The notes under the pieces are model-generated. The model searched no databases. It had not been told where the DNA came from and worked only from the letters and a program-made list of their open reading frames with translations. Both the position numbers and the translations under genes were made by a program. DNA of 64,000 bases, from NCBI GenBank assembly GCA_002337605.1, contig DDGL01000004.1, positions 45,786 to 109,785 on the forward strand, in the 5' to 3' direction. Within the stretch, counting starts at the first letter, position 1; every line of letters starts with the position of its first letter. This document shows positions 35,319 to 43,867 of the stretch, in pieces. This DNA is from Flavobacteriaceae bacterium UBA1903 (lineage in GTDB: Bacteria > Bacteroidota > Bacteroidia > Flavobacteriales > Flavobacteriaceae).

Positions 35319-36731
35319 ATGAAAACACCCTTACTTTTATGCATTGCTTTCTTAAGCGTACTCTCCTTAAAGGCTCAGTTTGGTCCGGAGCAATTAATTT
35401 CTCTTGACCATGAGAATGCTTCTATAGCGATACCACACGATTTGGATAACGATGGTTTTGTTGATATCATTTCAGGAGCTTTTGGAGGTAAAATTGTCTG
35501 GCATAGAAACTTAGATGGAAATGGAACTTTTGGTAATGAGCAGCTAATCACATCAGGGGCTATTGCTTTGGAAGATATGCAACTTGCAGATTTTGACGGC
35601 GATACCGATATGGATATAATTTATAGAACCAATCTCGACAAAGTTGCCTGGTTAGAAAATGAAGATGGAATGGGAGGTTTTGGCACGGAAAAACTCATAG
35701 TACAAAATGAATACCCCTATAACATACGAGTGGGTGATCTTGATGGAGATGGTGATATAGATGTGTTAGCAGTACATAACTCTAATTCCTTCCAGGAACA
35801 GCTAGTCTGGTATGAGAACATGGATGGAGCAGGAACTTTTAGCGCCGAAAAATTTATAGCATTAGACACATTTAACCGTTTTGGAATTACAGTTAACGAT
35901 CTGGATGAGGATGGTGATAAAGATATTATTGCTGCTACCTGGGATTTAGCTCCTAGTAAAATCAAGCTCTATAAAAATGATGGAAATGGAAATTTTGAAA
36001 CAGTAGAAACTCTATATGAATTTGATAGTCTTATTTCAGACAGTTACAAAATTAATGACTTAATAGTTACCGACATAAACAACGATGGAACTAAAGATTT
36101 CTTAATTACCACAGATCATGATGAGGCCTTGAACTATGTTGGTTGGTTGAGAGGAGTTGAAGGCTCCTTAACCTTCAATGATCCTGTAAGGGCTTATGTC
36201 TACAACGACCCCTTATACCTATATCATATGGAACATATGGATTTAGATAATGACGGCGATCAGGATTTACTTTTAGGGTTTGCAACCGCGACCAATTATG
36301 GTAATTTCAGTTATTTAATTAATGGTGGAAGCGGTAATTATAGCAACCCGGTTATTGCTAGTGAAGATATTGAGAGAACCAGCCACGTTACAGGTGCAGA
36401 TATCGATAATGACAATGATATAGATGCAATTGTGTGTTCTTCCTTTGGGCAAAGATTGGCCTGGTATCCCAATAACGGAAACTTACTTAACATAAACGAA
36501 AGTGCTAAAAACACCTCAATTCTCTACCCGAACCCTACACATAACAACGTCTATTTCAACACTTCGGAAACAATTACATCTGTTCGTATTACTACCATTT
36601 CAGGAAAAGTAGTAAAGACTGTAGAGCGTCCATCATTTATCACTATTTCTGAATTATCCAAAGGAATGTATTTTTTTACATTAACTTCAGACACCGGAAA
36701 AATTTCAGTTGAAAAAATTATTAAAGAATAA
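35319..36731 (+). CDS. Secreted FG-GAP/VCBS repeat protein with T9SS type A sorting domain (copy 1)
   Basis: A 470-residue secreted protein: signal peptide (about 1-19, LSLKAQ), then about seven FG-GAP/VCBS repeats each with a calcium-binding loop (DLDNDGFVDI, DLDGDGDIDV, DLDEDGDKDI, DINNDGTKDF, DLDNDGDQDL, DIDNDNDIDA). A C-terminal T9SS type A sorting signal of about 75 residues follows (ILYPNPTHNNVYF ... ISELSKGMYFFTLTSD ... KIIKE). Such repeats form a beta-propeller. It should be exported by the type IX system and attached to or released from the cell surface. Tandem paralogue of the next gene, 43 bases away. Ligand unknown. Confidence 0.85.
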   Translation: MKTPLLLCIAFLSVLSLKAQFGPEQLISLDHENASIAIPHDLDNDGFVDIISGAFGGKIVWHRNLDGNGTFGNEQLITSGAIALEDMQLADFDGDTDMDIIYRTNLDKVAWLENEDGMGGFGTEKLIVQNEYPYNIRVGDLDGDGDIDVLAVHNSNSFQEQLVWYENMDGAGTFSAEKFIALDTFNRFGITVNDLDEDGDKDIIAATWDLAPSKIKLYKNDGNGNFETVETLYEFDSLISDSYKINDLIVTDINNDGTKDFLITTDHDEALNYVGWLRGVEGSLTFNDPVRAYVYNDPLYLYHMEHMDLDNDGDQDLLLGFATATNYGNFSYLINGGSGNYSNPVIASEDIERTSHVTGADIDNDNDIDAIVCSSFGQRLAWYPNNGNLLNINESAKNTSILYPNPTHNNVYFNTSETITSVRITTISGKVVKTVERPSFITISELSKGMYFFTLTSDTGKISVEKIIKE

Positions 36732-36774
36732 TATTGGAATTATAGTACAGCTTGATTTTTTTTAAATTTCACTT

Positions 36775-38166
36775 ATGAAAAACACACTTCTATTATTTAC
36801 TGCTCTCCTAAGCTTTATTTCTTTGAAAGCGCAATTTGGCTCACAGCAAATTATTTCAACCGAAACAGATAAAGCATATCTATCTATTCCTGTAGACATT
36901 GACAACGACGGGTTTATAGATGTGCTCTCGGCACAAGCCGAAAACCATGTGCTGGTATGGTTTAAAAACCTGAATGGGTTAGGTAGTTTTGGACCTAAAA
37001 CTGTAATTTCAACAGATCCTGCTTTGTATTTAAGTGTTGATTATGTAGACATAGACACTGATGGGGATAAGGACATATTATTCATTGAGAACAATCCAAG
37101 GCAAATCAGGTGGATTGAACATTTAGACGGGCAAGGAACCTTTGGAGAGGAACATCTTATAGCTAGTATAGAATATATAAAATCGATCCGTACACTAGAT
37201 TTTGATAATGATGGCGATTTAGATATTATAAGCACTATTACAAACACTTTTTCTGATGGAATTGTTTGGTTTGAAAACGAAAACAGTTTGGGTACTTTTG
37301 GAGGACCACAATTGCTTATCAATGGAAACACAGGATTTTACCCACCTATTCTTGAAGACATAGACAACGATGGCGATATAGATATCCTGACATCTCTTGA
37401 GAGTTATAACCCATCCACTATTGTTTGGTTTGAAAATAATGGAGATCTATCCTTTTCACTTGAGCATGAAATACTCCAGTTTAATTTTATTATTTCAGAT
37501 TGGACCAGCGTTGTGGACCTTAAGTATGTTGATATAGATACGGACGGATTAAAAGATATATTTTTTGAAACTTACCAAGAGGATAATGGATCATCTTCGG
37601 GCTGGTTAAAGAATATAAATAATACAGGAACCTTTGAGGAGGGAAGTAACATAATTCATCATGTAGGAAGTCGGAAGTTTTACGATTTAGATGATGATGG
37701 CGACCTAGACATGCTACTTTTGAATCGTAACGTAAACACTATTTCCTGGATAGAAAACTCTAACGGACTTGGCGTATTTAATCCAATAAGAGTTATTACC
37801 ACCGAAATTGATTTCCCCAGAGACACTCAGGCTGCCGATATAGACGGCGATGGACTGCTGGATGTAGTATCTGCATCGCTGGGGGACGATAAAGTTGCCT
37901 GGTATAAAAATTCAGGCATATTAGGTGTGGAAGAAAGTAAACTTAAACAGGTACTCCTATATCCAAATCCAACTAACGGCACCCTATATCTCAATACTTC
38001 AGAAACAATTGTACAGGCTAAGATTACCAGCATTTCTGGAAAACTAATTAAAACTATAGATAGTCCGTCATTTATTGACCTCAAAGAACTTTCCAGTGGA
38101 ATTTACTTTGTAACGTTAACTTCAGACAACGATCACATTTCAGTAGAAAAAATTATAAAAAAATAA
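36775..38166 (+). CDS. Secreted FG-GAP/VCBS repeat protein with T9SS type A sorting domain (copy 2)
   Basis: A 463-residue paralogue of the preceding gene, with the same signal peptide style (FISLKAQFG), repeated Asp-rich loops (DIDNDGFIDV, DIDTDGDKDI, DFDNDGDLDI, DIDNDGDIDI, DIDTDGLKDI, DLDDDGDLDM, DIDGDGLLDV) and a closely similar C-terminal sorting domain (LLYPNPTNGTLYL ... KIIKK). N- and C-terminal ends are better conserved between the pair than the propeller. Convergent with the next gene; a short 7-bp AT-rich hairpin (38163-38179) spans the junction. Confidence 0.85.
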   Translation: MKNTLLLFTALLSFISLKAQFGSQQIISTETDKAYLSIPVDIDNDGFIDVLSAQAENHVLVWFKNLNGLGSFGPKTVISTDPALYLSVDYVDIDTDGDKDILFIENNPRQIRWIEHLDGQGTFGEEHLIASIEYIKSIRTLDFDNDGDLDIISTITNTFSDGIVWFENENSLGTFGGPQLLINGNTGFYPPILEDIDNDGDIDILTSLESYNPSTIVWFENNGDLSFSLEHEILQFNFIISDWTSVVDLKYVDIDTDGLKDIFFETYQEDNGSSSGWLKNINNTGTFEEGSNIIHHVGSRKFYDLDDDGDLDMLLLNRNVNTISWIENSNGLGVFNPIRVITTEIDFPRDTQAADIDGDGLLDVVSASLGDDKVAWYKNSGILGVEESKLKQVLLYPNPTNGTLYLNTSETIVQAKITSISGKLIKTIDSPSFIDLKELSSGIYFVTLTSDNDHISVEKIIKK

Positions 38167-38175
38167 AGAGCTTCT

Positions 38176-38907
38176 TTATACCTTTAGTCCACTATCGCTC
38201 AACTCACTAATAACATCTGCCTCTGGTTGAAAGTTAATGGTATAGTGTACCAAATAGGAAGCTGCTATGAGGTAGAATGTTCTTTCTGCATAGAAAGCGG
38301 GTTCATAGCCAAAGAAATACGCTGCCAGGCCTCCTAAGTCTGAAAATATAAACGCCAACACACATAGCAATAAATGCAACGACTGCGTTCCTTCAAAGGA
38401 TTCGTTGTATAAAAAGGCAAACAGCGCCATAAACAACATAACGGCACTTTGTGTAAAGAATAAAATAAGCTGTGCATCATTATCCAGAGAGGCAATGATG
38501 ATATCTGACAAGTAAAAGACATTGAAGATATTTAAAACAATAATAACAAGCCCAAAAATAATTATCGTCCTGCTAAATCGAACCATCGGCAATCGTTTGA
38601 ACGTGAACAAACAAATACCTGTATACACCAGAACCGTACAGAGTAATGAAGCAGTCTTAAACACTGGTATTTCATAAAACAGGACCGCGATATCTCTAAC
38701 CAGCAAAAAACTAAGCCCAAGTACGAGTAAGTTTTTTTTAAATCCACTTTTAACTAACAAATAGCCAATAAGCGTTATACAAGAACCTAACCTGATGGCT
38801 CTAGACACTTCTATATCAAAAAAATATATGACTGCTAGATTAACCAGAATCAGCAAAATTCCTAGATGTAGCAACCCCAAATTGCCAGCAAATGTTGTTT
38901 TCCCCAT
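38176..38907 (-). CDS. Multi-pass membrane protein, possibly YhhN/lysoplasmalogenase-like
   Basis: A 243-residue protein with about eight transmembrane helices. The last part (CVLAFIFSDLGGLAAYFFG followed by FYLIAASYLVHYTI) recalls the S-D-x-x-L...Y pattern of the YhhN family, some of which are lysoplasmalogenases, but the match is weak. The start is ATG, and the gene is divergent from kdsA across 142 bases. Membrane protein is safe; the family is a suggestion only. Confidence 0.5.
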   Translation of the reverse strand: MGKTTFAGNLGLLHLGILLILVNLAVIYFFDIEVSRAIRLGSCITLIGYLLVKSGFKKNLLVLGLSFLLVRDIAVLFYEIPVFKTASLLCTVLVYTGICLFTFKRLPMVRFSRTIIIFGLVIIVLNIFNVFYLSDIIIASLDNDAQLILFFTQSAVMLFMALFAFLYNESFEGTQSLHLLLCVLAFIFSDLGGLAAYFFGYEPAFYAERTFYLIAASYLVHYTINFQPEADVISELSDSGLKV

Positions 38908-39018
38908 GATGCTTTTAGTATGCTTAGTATGACAAGGTTACGAAATTTCCCACAAAATCGACACCTTTTGTAACATTAATAATTACGTAAGGTTTTAAAC
39001 TTCGGTTTTAATATTGCG

Positions 39019-39026
39019 TATCTTTG
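39019..39026 (+). promoter_or_regulatory. Putative -7 box upstream of kdsA
   Basis: TATCTTTG is an exact TAnnTTTG match, 23 bases before the kdsA ATG at 39050, giving a short leader of about 17 bases. No convincing -33 TTG is seen upstream. Confidence 0.5.
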
Positions 39027-39049
39027 TGCCCTAAAAGCTTGATCTTACT

Positions 39050-39868
39050 ATGAATTTAGATTTAATTCCACAGTTAAAACACACTACTTCCAATAATTTT
39101 TTCTTACTGGCCGGCCCTTGTGCTATTGAAGGGGAAGATATGGCACTGCGTATTGCTGAAAACGTACTTACCATTACAGATAAGCTGGAAATACCCTACA
39201 TCTTTAAAGGAAGCTTCAGGAAAGCAAACCGAAGCCGTATTGATAGTTTTACAGGAATTGGAGATGAAAAAGCACTGAAAATTCTTCGTAAAGTTTCAGA
39301 AACGTTTAAAATTCCGACTGTAACAGATATTCATGAAAGTAGTGATGCGGCACTAGCTGCAGCATATGTTGATGTGCTTCAAATCCCTGCATTCCTGGTT
39401 CGACAAACAGATTTAGTTGTTGCTGCAGCAGCAACAGGCAAGGTCGTGAACCTGAAAAAAGGACAGTTTATGAGTCCTGAAAGCATGCAACACGCTGTTA
39501 AAAAAGTAACCGATAGTGGCAACAATCAGGTATGTGTTACCGATCGAGGTACTATGTTTGGCTATCAGGATATGATCGTAGATTTTAGAGGGATTCCTAC
39601 TATGAAACAATACGCTCCCGTAGTCTTGGACGTTACTCATAGTTTGCAACAACCCAACCAGACTGTAGGGGTAACCGGAGGGAGGCCTGAAATGATAAGT
39701 ACAATAGCCCGGGCAGGAATTGCTACAGGAGCCGATGGTCTTTTTATAGAAACTCATTTTGACCCTGCCAATGCTAAAAGTGACGGCGCTAATATGCTGG
39801 ACCTTGCCAATCTGGAAAAATTATTAACAGATCTAACGGCTATCAGAAAAACAATTAACCAGCTGTAA
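39050..39868 (+). CDS. kdsA: 3-deoxy-8-phosphooctulonate synthase (KdsA)
   Basis: A 272-residue enzyme condensing arabinose-5-phosphate with phosphoenolpyruvate to Kdo-8-phosphate, the first committed step of Kdo synthesis for LPS. Characteristic segments are FLLAGPCAIEGEDMAL, FKGSFRKANRSRIDSFTGIG, TDIHESSDAA, LVVNLKKG-like (VVNLKKGQFMSPESM), CVTDRGTMFGY and the C-terminal GLFIETHFDPANAKSDGANM. The length is normal. Its 3' end overlaps the convergent DUF1801 gene by 14 bases. It shows that the organism makes Kdo-containing LPS. No other kds genes are in the window. Confidence 0.95.
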   Translation: MNLDLIPQLKHTTSNNFFLLAGPCAIEGEDMALRIAENVLTITDKLEIPYIFKGSFRKANRSRIDSFTGIGDEKALKILRKVSETFKIPTVTDIHESSDAALAAAYVDVLQIPAFLVRQTDLVVAAAATGKVVNLKKGQFMSPESMQHAVKKVTDSGNNQVCVTDRGTMFGYQDMIVDFRGIPTMKQYAPVVLDVTHSLQQPNQTVGVTGGRPEMISTIARAGIATGADGLFIETHFDPANAKSDGANMLDLANLEKLLTDLTAIRKTINQL

Positions 39869-40217
39869 AGCCTTTGGTTTTTGTTCGGTAAGCTTCTTCA
39901 AGACACTCTATTAAGATCTTCTCATCAATATCTTCTGGTTTGTAATACCGTAACGATTTTACAAGCTTTCGTTTTTCAGAAATGAGCACGTCCAAGTGCA
40001 CATTAAATTTAGTTCGCGCCCAGAAGCACACATCTACATATCCTTTGGTAACATTCAAATAACAAATAGGACACGCTTCGCTATAATAAATAGGGAGTTT
40101 CCATTTGTATTTTAAATCAAAAGCCGGAAGGGTTTGCTCAATATAAACCTGCACCTCCAGAAGTATTGTCCTAAAAGGCTCGGGTTTATTTAAGATGTAG
40201 GCTTCAGCTGGGTTCAT
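39855..40217 (-). CDS. DUF1801 (YdhG-like) domain protein
   Basis: A 120-residue protein with the DUF1801 pattern: N-terminal short helix AEAYILNKPEPFRTILLEVQ, the core LPAFDLKYKWKLPIYYSEACPICYLNVTK with GYVDVCFW, and a C-terminal helical tail (LRYYKPEDIDEKILIECLEEA). It has no signal or membrane helix, so it is cytoplasmic. Its biochemical function is unknown in the family. The gene is convergent with kdsA with a 14-base overlap. Confidence 0.78.
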   Translation of the reverse strand: MNPAEAYILNKPEPFRTILLEVQVYIEQTLPAFDLKYKWKLPIYYSEACPICYLNVTKGYVDVCFWARTKFNVHLDVLISEKRKLVKSLRYYKPEDIDEKILIECLEEAYRTKTKGFTAG

Positions 40218-40289
40218 TTAGAATGGCTAGAGGTTGGTTTTATGCGAACACAAATTAATATGTAAATTTACCAAAAATTGTAGCTACCC

Positions 40290-42566
40290 ATGAAAATTGC
40301 TTCTATATGTATTTCCGTTCTGATGTTGGGGATTTTCTTTTCGTGTAAAGATGCGTCTCAAAAATCTTCTGAAAACACTAAAAAAATAGGTAGTAATGAG
40401 GTTTCAGGAACAATGCAGATGAAGGATAGCATTCAAAAAATTAAAAGGGCTACAAATTTCAGAAAGCATATCTATGAAAGTGGCGAACGCTTAACGCTGG
40501 TAGAAGCCGAGGTAAACACTGCAAAAGCAAATGGCACACTCACGCCAGGCTTATATATAGAATATGGAAAAGTGCTACTGGAAGCAGGCAGGTCACAAGA
40601 AGCCATTACCGTATTTGAAACCATTTTAACGAACCTTCCTGAGAACAAAAAAATAACTCCAACAACCAAAGCTCTTCACGAAGCTCTGGCTTTAGGGTAT
40701 TTAAGACTTGGGGAACAACGCAATTGTCTGGAAAACCACAGTACAGCTTCTTGCTTATTCCCTATTAAAGGTGAAGGAGTACACGTGGATAAAAATGGCT
40801 CGCAAAAAGCAATCCAGATTTATCAGAATATTCTGAAGATATTCCCGGAAGATCTGCAGGCAAGATGGCTGCTGAACGTTGCCTATATGACCCTGGGTGA
40901 ATACCCCGAAAACGTCCCTCCTTCCCTACTTATAGCACCCAACACTTTTGAGCCGGAATATGACATTCCTGTTTTTGAAAACATCTCCATGTTTACCGGA
41001 ACCGATGTAAACGACCTTGCAGGGGGAGTAATTCTGGACGATTTTAATAGCGACGGGAATATAGATATTATGGTGTCTTCCTGGGGCATGTCCGGCACAT
41101 TAAATTATTTTTTAAATGAGGGTGCAGGAGGTTTTGTAGCTGCTACCGAAAAATCCGGACTGGCTGCTATTCACGGAGGCTTAAACCTTATTCAGGCAGA
41201 TTATGACAATGATGGGGATCTGGATTTTTATGTGCAACGTAGCGCCTGGAGTGGTGTAAAGTCTATGGGGATTTTACCCAATTCCCTGGTTACCAACAAT
41301 GGGGATGGTACTTTTACAGACACTACCATAGCAGCGGGAATGTATGCTGCGTACCCTACACAAGCTGCGGTTTGGTTAGATTTTAATGTAGATGGCTGGT
41401 TAGACCTTTTTGTAGGTAACGAAACGCATACTGCCCAAGAACCCCACCCAGCTCAATTATTTCTGAACAATAAAAACGGCACTTTTACAGATGTGGCGCC
41501 ACAATTAAATTTAAATATTACAAGCTACATTAAAGGCGTTACCGCCGGAGATATAAATAATGATGGACTGCCAGACCTGTATATCTCCAACATTACCTCC
41601 GGAAACCTTCTTTACCTAAACAAAGGCGGTACTACCCTCTCCAATTGGCAATTTGAAGAAATATCCCAAAGTGCCAATGTAAAAGAACCCCTGGAAAGTT
41701 TCCCCACCTGGTTTTTTGATTACAATAACGACGGACTGGAAGATATATTTGTAAGCTGTTTCGATCTTCCCTCGTTGAAAAGAGCAGCAAATGAAGTGGC
41801 CGCAGATTATTTGAACCTAAAACCGAATGCCAGCTATCCAAAATTGTATAAAAATAATGGTGACAATACCTTTACAGATGTTACTAAACAGAGCAATCTG
41901 GAACACATACTTCCCACTATGGGGTGCAATTTTGGAGACCTGGATAATGACGGGTATCTGGACTTTTACCTGGGGACTGGAGCGCCGGATTATAGATCCA
42001 TAATCCCCAACAGAATGTTTAGAAACTCAAAGGGTACGTCTTTTCAGGATGTAACCTATGCGGGAAATTTTGGTCATTTACAAAAAGGACACGGAATTGC
42101 TTTTGCCGACTTGGATAATGATGGCGATCAAGATATTTATGCTGTTATGGGGGGGTCTGTTTCTGGGGATGTATTTCAAAATGCATTATTTGAAAACCCA
42201 CTACGTACCAATGCATCTATTACGATACAACTTGAAGGAACCAAAAGTAACAGAAGCGCTATTGGAGCCCGTATAAAAATTAACACACTACAAAAAGACA
42301 ACACACAAAAAATAATATACTATACGATTACTTCCGGCGGAAGTTTTGGGGCTAACAGCTTACAGGCCGAAATTGGTTTGGGTGCTGCCACCTCCATAGA
42401 ACAATTACAAATTGCCTGGCCCAACGGGACAAATACCTACACCGACTATGGAGCGGTTGATTTAAAGAAATATCAAAAGATCTCTATAAAGGAAGGTGAA
42501 AACCAACTTAAAAAAGTAGCTACTACTGCTTTTACCTTAAAGAAAGATATGCACATGAACCACTAG
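40290..42566 (+). CDS. CRTAC1-like lipoprotein: TPR, VCBS/FG-GAP repeats and ASPIC/UnbV domain
   Basis: A 758-residue lipoprotein with a lipobox near residue 19 (LGIFFSCKD). Residues about 60-210 are TPR-like (YGKVLLEAGRSQEAITVFET; AIQIYQNILKIFPEDLQARW). From about 235 there are repeated FG-GAP/VCBS loops (DFNSDGNIDI, DYDNDGDLDF, DINNDGLPDL, DYNNDGLEDI, DLDNDGYLDF, DLDNDGDQDI). The C-terminus is an ASPIC/UnbV domain (SAIGARIKINTL, YYTITSGGSFGANSLQAEIG, LQIAWPNG). This architecture is frequent in Bacteroidota and is usually annotated CRTAC1-like. Surface or periplasmic lipoprotein; ligand unknown. Confidence 0.85.
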   Translation: MKIASICISVLMLGIFFSCKDASQKSSENTKKIGSNEVSGTMQMKDSIQKIKRATNFRKHIYESGERLTLVEAEVNTAKANGTLTPGLYIEYGKVLLEAGRSQEAITVFETILTNLPENKKITPTTKALHEALALGYLRLGEQRNCLENHSTASCLFPIKGEGVHVDKNGSQKAIQIYQNILKIFPEDLQARWLLNVAYMTLGEYPENVPPSLLIAPNTFEPEYDIPVFENISMFTGTDVNDLAGGVILDDFNSDGNIDIMVSSWGMSGTLNYFLNEGAGGFVAATEKSGLAAIHGGLNLIQADYDNDGDLDFYVQRSAWSGVKSMGILPNSLVTNNGDGTFTDTTIAAGMYAAYPTQAAVWLDFNVDGWLDLFVGNETHTAQEPHPAQLFLNNKNGTFTDVAPQLNLNITSYIKGVTAGDINNDGLPDLYISNITSGNLLYLNKGGTTLSNWQFEEISQSANVKEPLESFPTWFFDYNNDGLEDIFVSCFDLPSLKRAANEVAADYLNLKPNASYPKLYKNNGDNTFTDVTKQSNLEHILPTMGCNFGDLDNDGYLDFYLGTGAPDYRSIIPNRMFRNSKGTSFQDVTYAGNFGHLQKGHGIAFADLDNDGDQDIYAVMGGSVSGDVFQNALFENPLRTNASITIQLEGTKSNRSAIGARIKINTLQKDNTQKIIYYTITSGGSFGANSLQAEIGLGAATSIEQLQIAWPNGTNTYTDYGAVDLKKYQKISIKEGENQLKKVATTAFTLKKDMHMNH

Positions 42567-42606
42567 CGGTCCTAGAGAAGTAGGAAAATTTATCCCTTAA
42601 AAATCT

Positions 42607-42657
42607 AGCCCGCCTATACTAACTCCCCAATTAGCATTATGACGGGCTTTGTGTTTT
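42607..42657 (+). terminator. Possible terminator after the CRTAC1-like gene
   Basis: AGCCCG (42607-42612) pairs with CGGGCT (42643-42648) across a 30-base loop, followed by TTGTGTTTTT. The short stem and long loop make it weak, but position and T-rich tail fit. Confidence 0.4.
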
Positions 42658-42805
42658 TATGGCTAAAAACAATCTTTATTTCTGATATCAAAATTGCAAC
42701 AATAACAGGTAACCGGCAAGAGGGTTTTTCCTGTTTTTAAAAGGTTTTTACCTCTTTTTGTTAAAGATTTTAAAAATCATGCCTTTAAATTAAATAAAAT
42801 ACACT

Positions 42806-42824
42806 TACTTTGTTTTTCAAAGTA
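42806..42824 (+). promoter_or_regulatory. Operator-like palindrome TACTTTG-N5-CAAAGTA, site 1
   Basis: A perfect 7-5-7 inverted repeat ends 8 bases before the ATG of the membrane protein gene at 42833. The same half-sites and spacer length recur at 43833-43851 before creD. The left half resembles the TAnnTTTG -7 box, so a bound repressor would block the promoter. The likely binder is the winged-helix regulator encoded at 43439-43732, between the two sites. Confidence 0.7.
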
Positions 42825-42832
42825 CTTTAAAA

Positions 42833-43438
42833 ATGAGTGAACAAGATTATTTAAAAGACATACACGAGATTAAGAATTTAATGAATAAATCGTCTCGTTT
42901 TATATCACTTAGTGGCCTATCGGGTATACTAGCCGGGGTCTATGCTATTTTAGGAGCAGCAATTGCTTATTTCTTTTTATTGCCAAAAGGAGAATTTGTA
43001 GTGCTACACAGTTGGAATTTTAAAATGCTTGTAGTTTTATTATTAGCAATCGCAGTTTTAAGTGTCGTGACTGCCTTTTTGCTTACCACAAGAAAAGCCA
43101 AACAGCACAACACGAAGATCTGGGATACTACCACCAGGCGGTTGTTACTTAATTTTTTAATTCCGTTGGTCACGGGAGGTATTTATATTTTAATAAAATT
43201 AAATAGTCAACACTACGGCCTAACAGCGTCTTTAATGCTCATATTTTATGGCTTGGCTCTCATAAACGCTTCAAAATATACTATTGGTAACGTAAAGTAT
43301 TTGGGTTATGTTGAAATTATCGCAGGTTTGTTATGTGCTGTGTTTCCTGGCTATGGATTCTGGTTCTGGGTCTTTGGTTTTGGAGTAATGCATATTCTTT
43401 ATGGAAGTAGTATGCTGGTGAACGAAAAAAAAGCCTAA
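42833..43438 (+). CDS. Polytopic membrane protein co-transcribed with winged-helix regulator
   Basis: A 201-residue protein with a short cytoplasmic N-terminus (EQDYLKDIHEIKNLMNKS) and about six transmembrane helices from residue 27 onward. I do not recognise an assigned function. Its TAA stop is directly followed by the GTG start of the winged-helix gene with no gap, so the two are co-translated. The palindrome at 42806-42824 sits just upstream. The arrangement suggests a membrane partner or sensor for the regulator, controlled with creD. Confidence 0.75.
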   Translation: MSEQDYLKDIHEIKNLMNKSSRFISLSGLSGILAGVYAILGAAIAYFFLLPKGEFVVLHSWNFKMLVVLLLAIAVLSVVTAFLLTTRKAKQHNTKIWDTTTRRLLLNFLIPLVTGGIYILIKLNSQHYGLTASLMLIFYGLALINASKYTIGNVKYLGYVEIIAGLLCAVFPGYGFWFWVFGFGVMHILYGSSMLVNEKKA

Positions 43439-43732
43439 GTGGGAATTATAGAAAACATAAATAAGGTTTTTGACCATCGTATTCGTCTGGGAATTATGTC
43501 TATTCTTATGGTGAATGAAGATGCCGACTTTAACCGTCTAAAGGAATTGCTCGAGGTAACCGACGGGAACCTGGCCAGCCATATAAAAGCGCTTGAAAAA
43601 GAAGCTTACATTCTGGTTGAAAAACAATTTATAGGCCGAAAACCAAATACCAGTTACAGCGCAACAAAATTGGGTAAAGCTGAATTTAAAAAACACATTG
43701 AAGCCCTTGAAAAATTAATTCAGAAAAAATAG
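43439..43732 (+). CDS. Winged-helix transcriptional regulator (HTH_34/ArsR-like)
   Basis: A 97-residue single-domain winged helix. It starts at GTG immediately after the upstream TAA. Visible helices are VFDHRIRLGIMSILMVNE, DFNRLKELLEVTDGNLASHI (helix-turn-helix) and the wing IGRKPNTSYSATKLGKAEF. It has no effector domain or metal-binding cysteines. The family (PF13601-type) commonly sits in Bacteroidota operons with membrane proteins. Identical 19-bp palindromes precede its operon and creD, which makes it the probable regulator of both, including itself. Confidence 0.82.
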   Translation: MGIIENINKVFDHRIRLGIMSILMVNEDADFNRLKELLEVTDGNLASHIKALEKEAYILVEKQFIGRKPNTSYSATKLGKAEFKKHIEALEKLIQKK

Positions 43733-43832
43733 GCTGCCTTCGATACTTTTGAACTTTTAGTCCAATAATTCAGGCACCCTAGCGTATATTGAATACCAAC
43801 ACCGCTCATGTAGAGCAATTTTTTTAACTATT

Positions 43833-43851
43833 TACTTTGAAATACAAAGTA
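43833..43851 (+). promoter_or_regulatory. Operator-like palindrome TACTTTG-N5-CAAAGTA, site 2
   Basis: Same 7-5-7 inverted repeat as 42806-42824 with a different spacer (AAATA against TTTTT), 16 bases before the creD ATG. Both sites are followed by CTTTAAAA. Conservation of half-sites with a changed spacer is what a dimeric winged-helix protein would impose. Confidence 0.7.
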
Positions 43852-43867
43852 CTTTAAAATCAAAACT

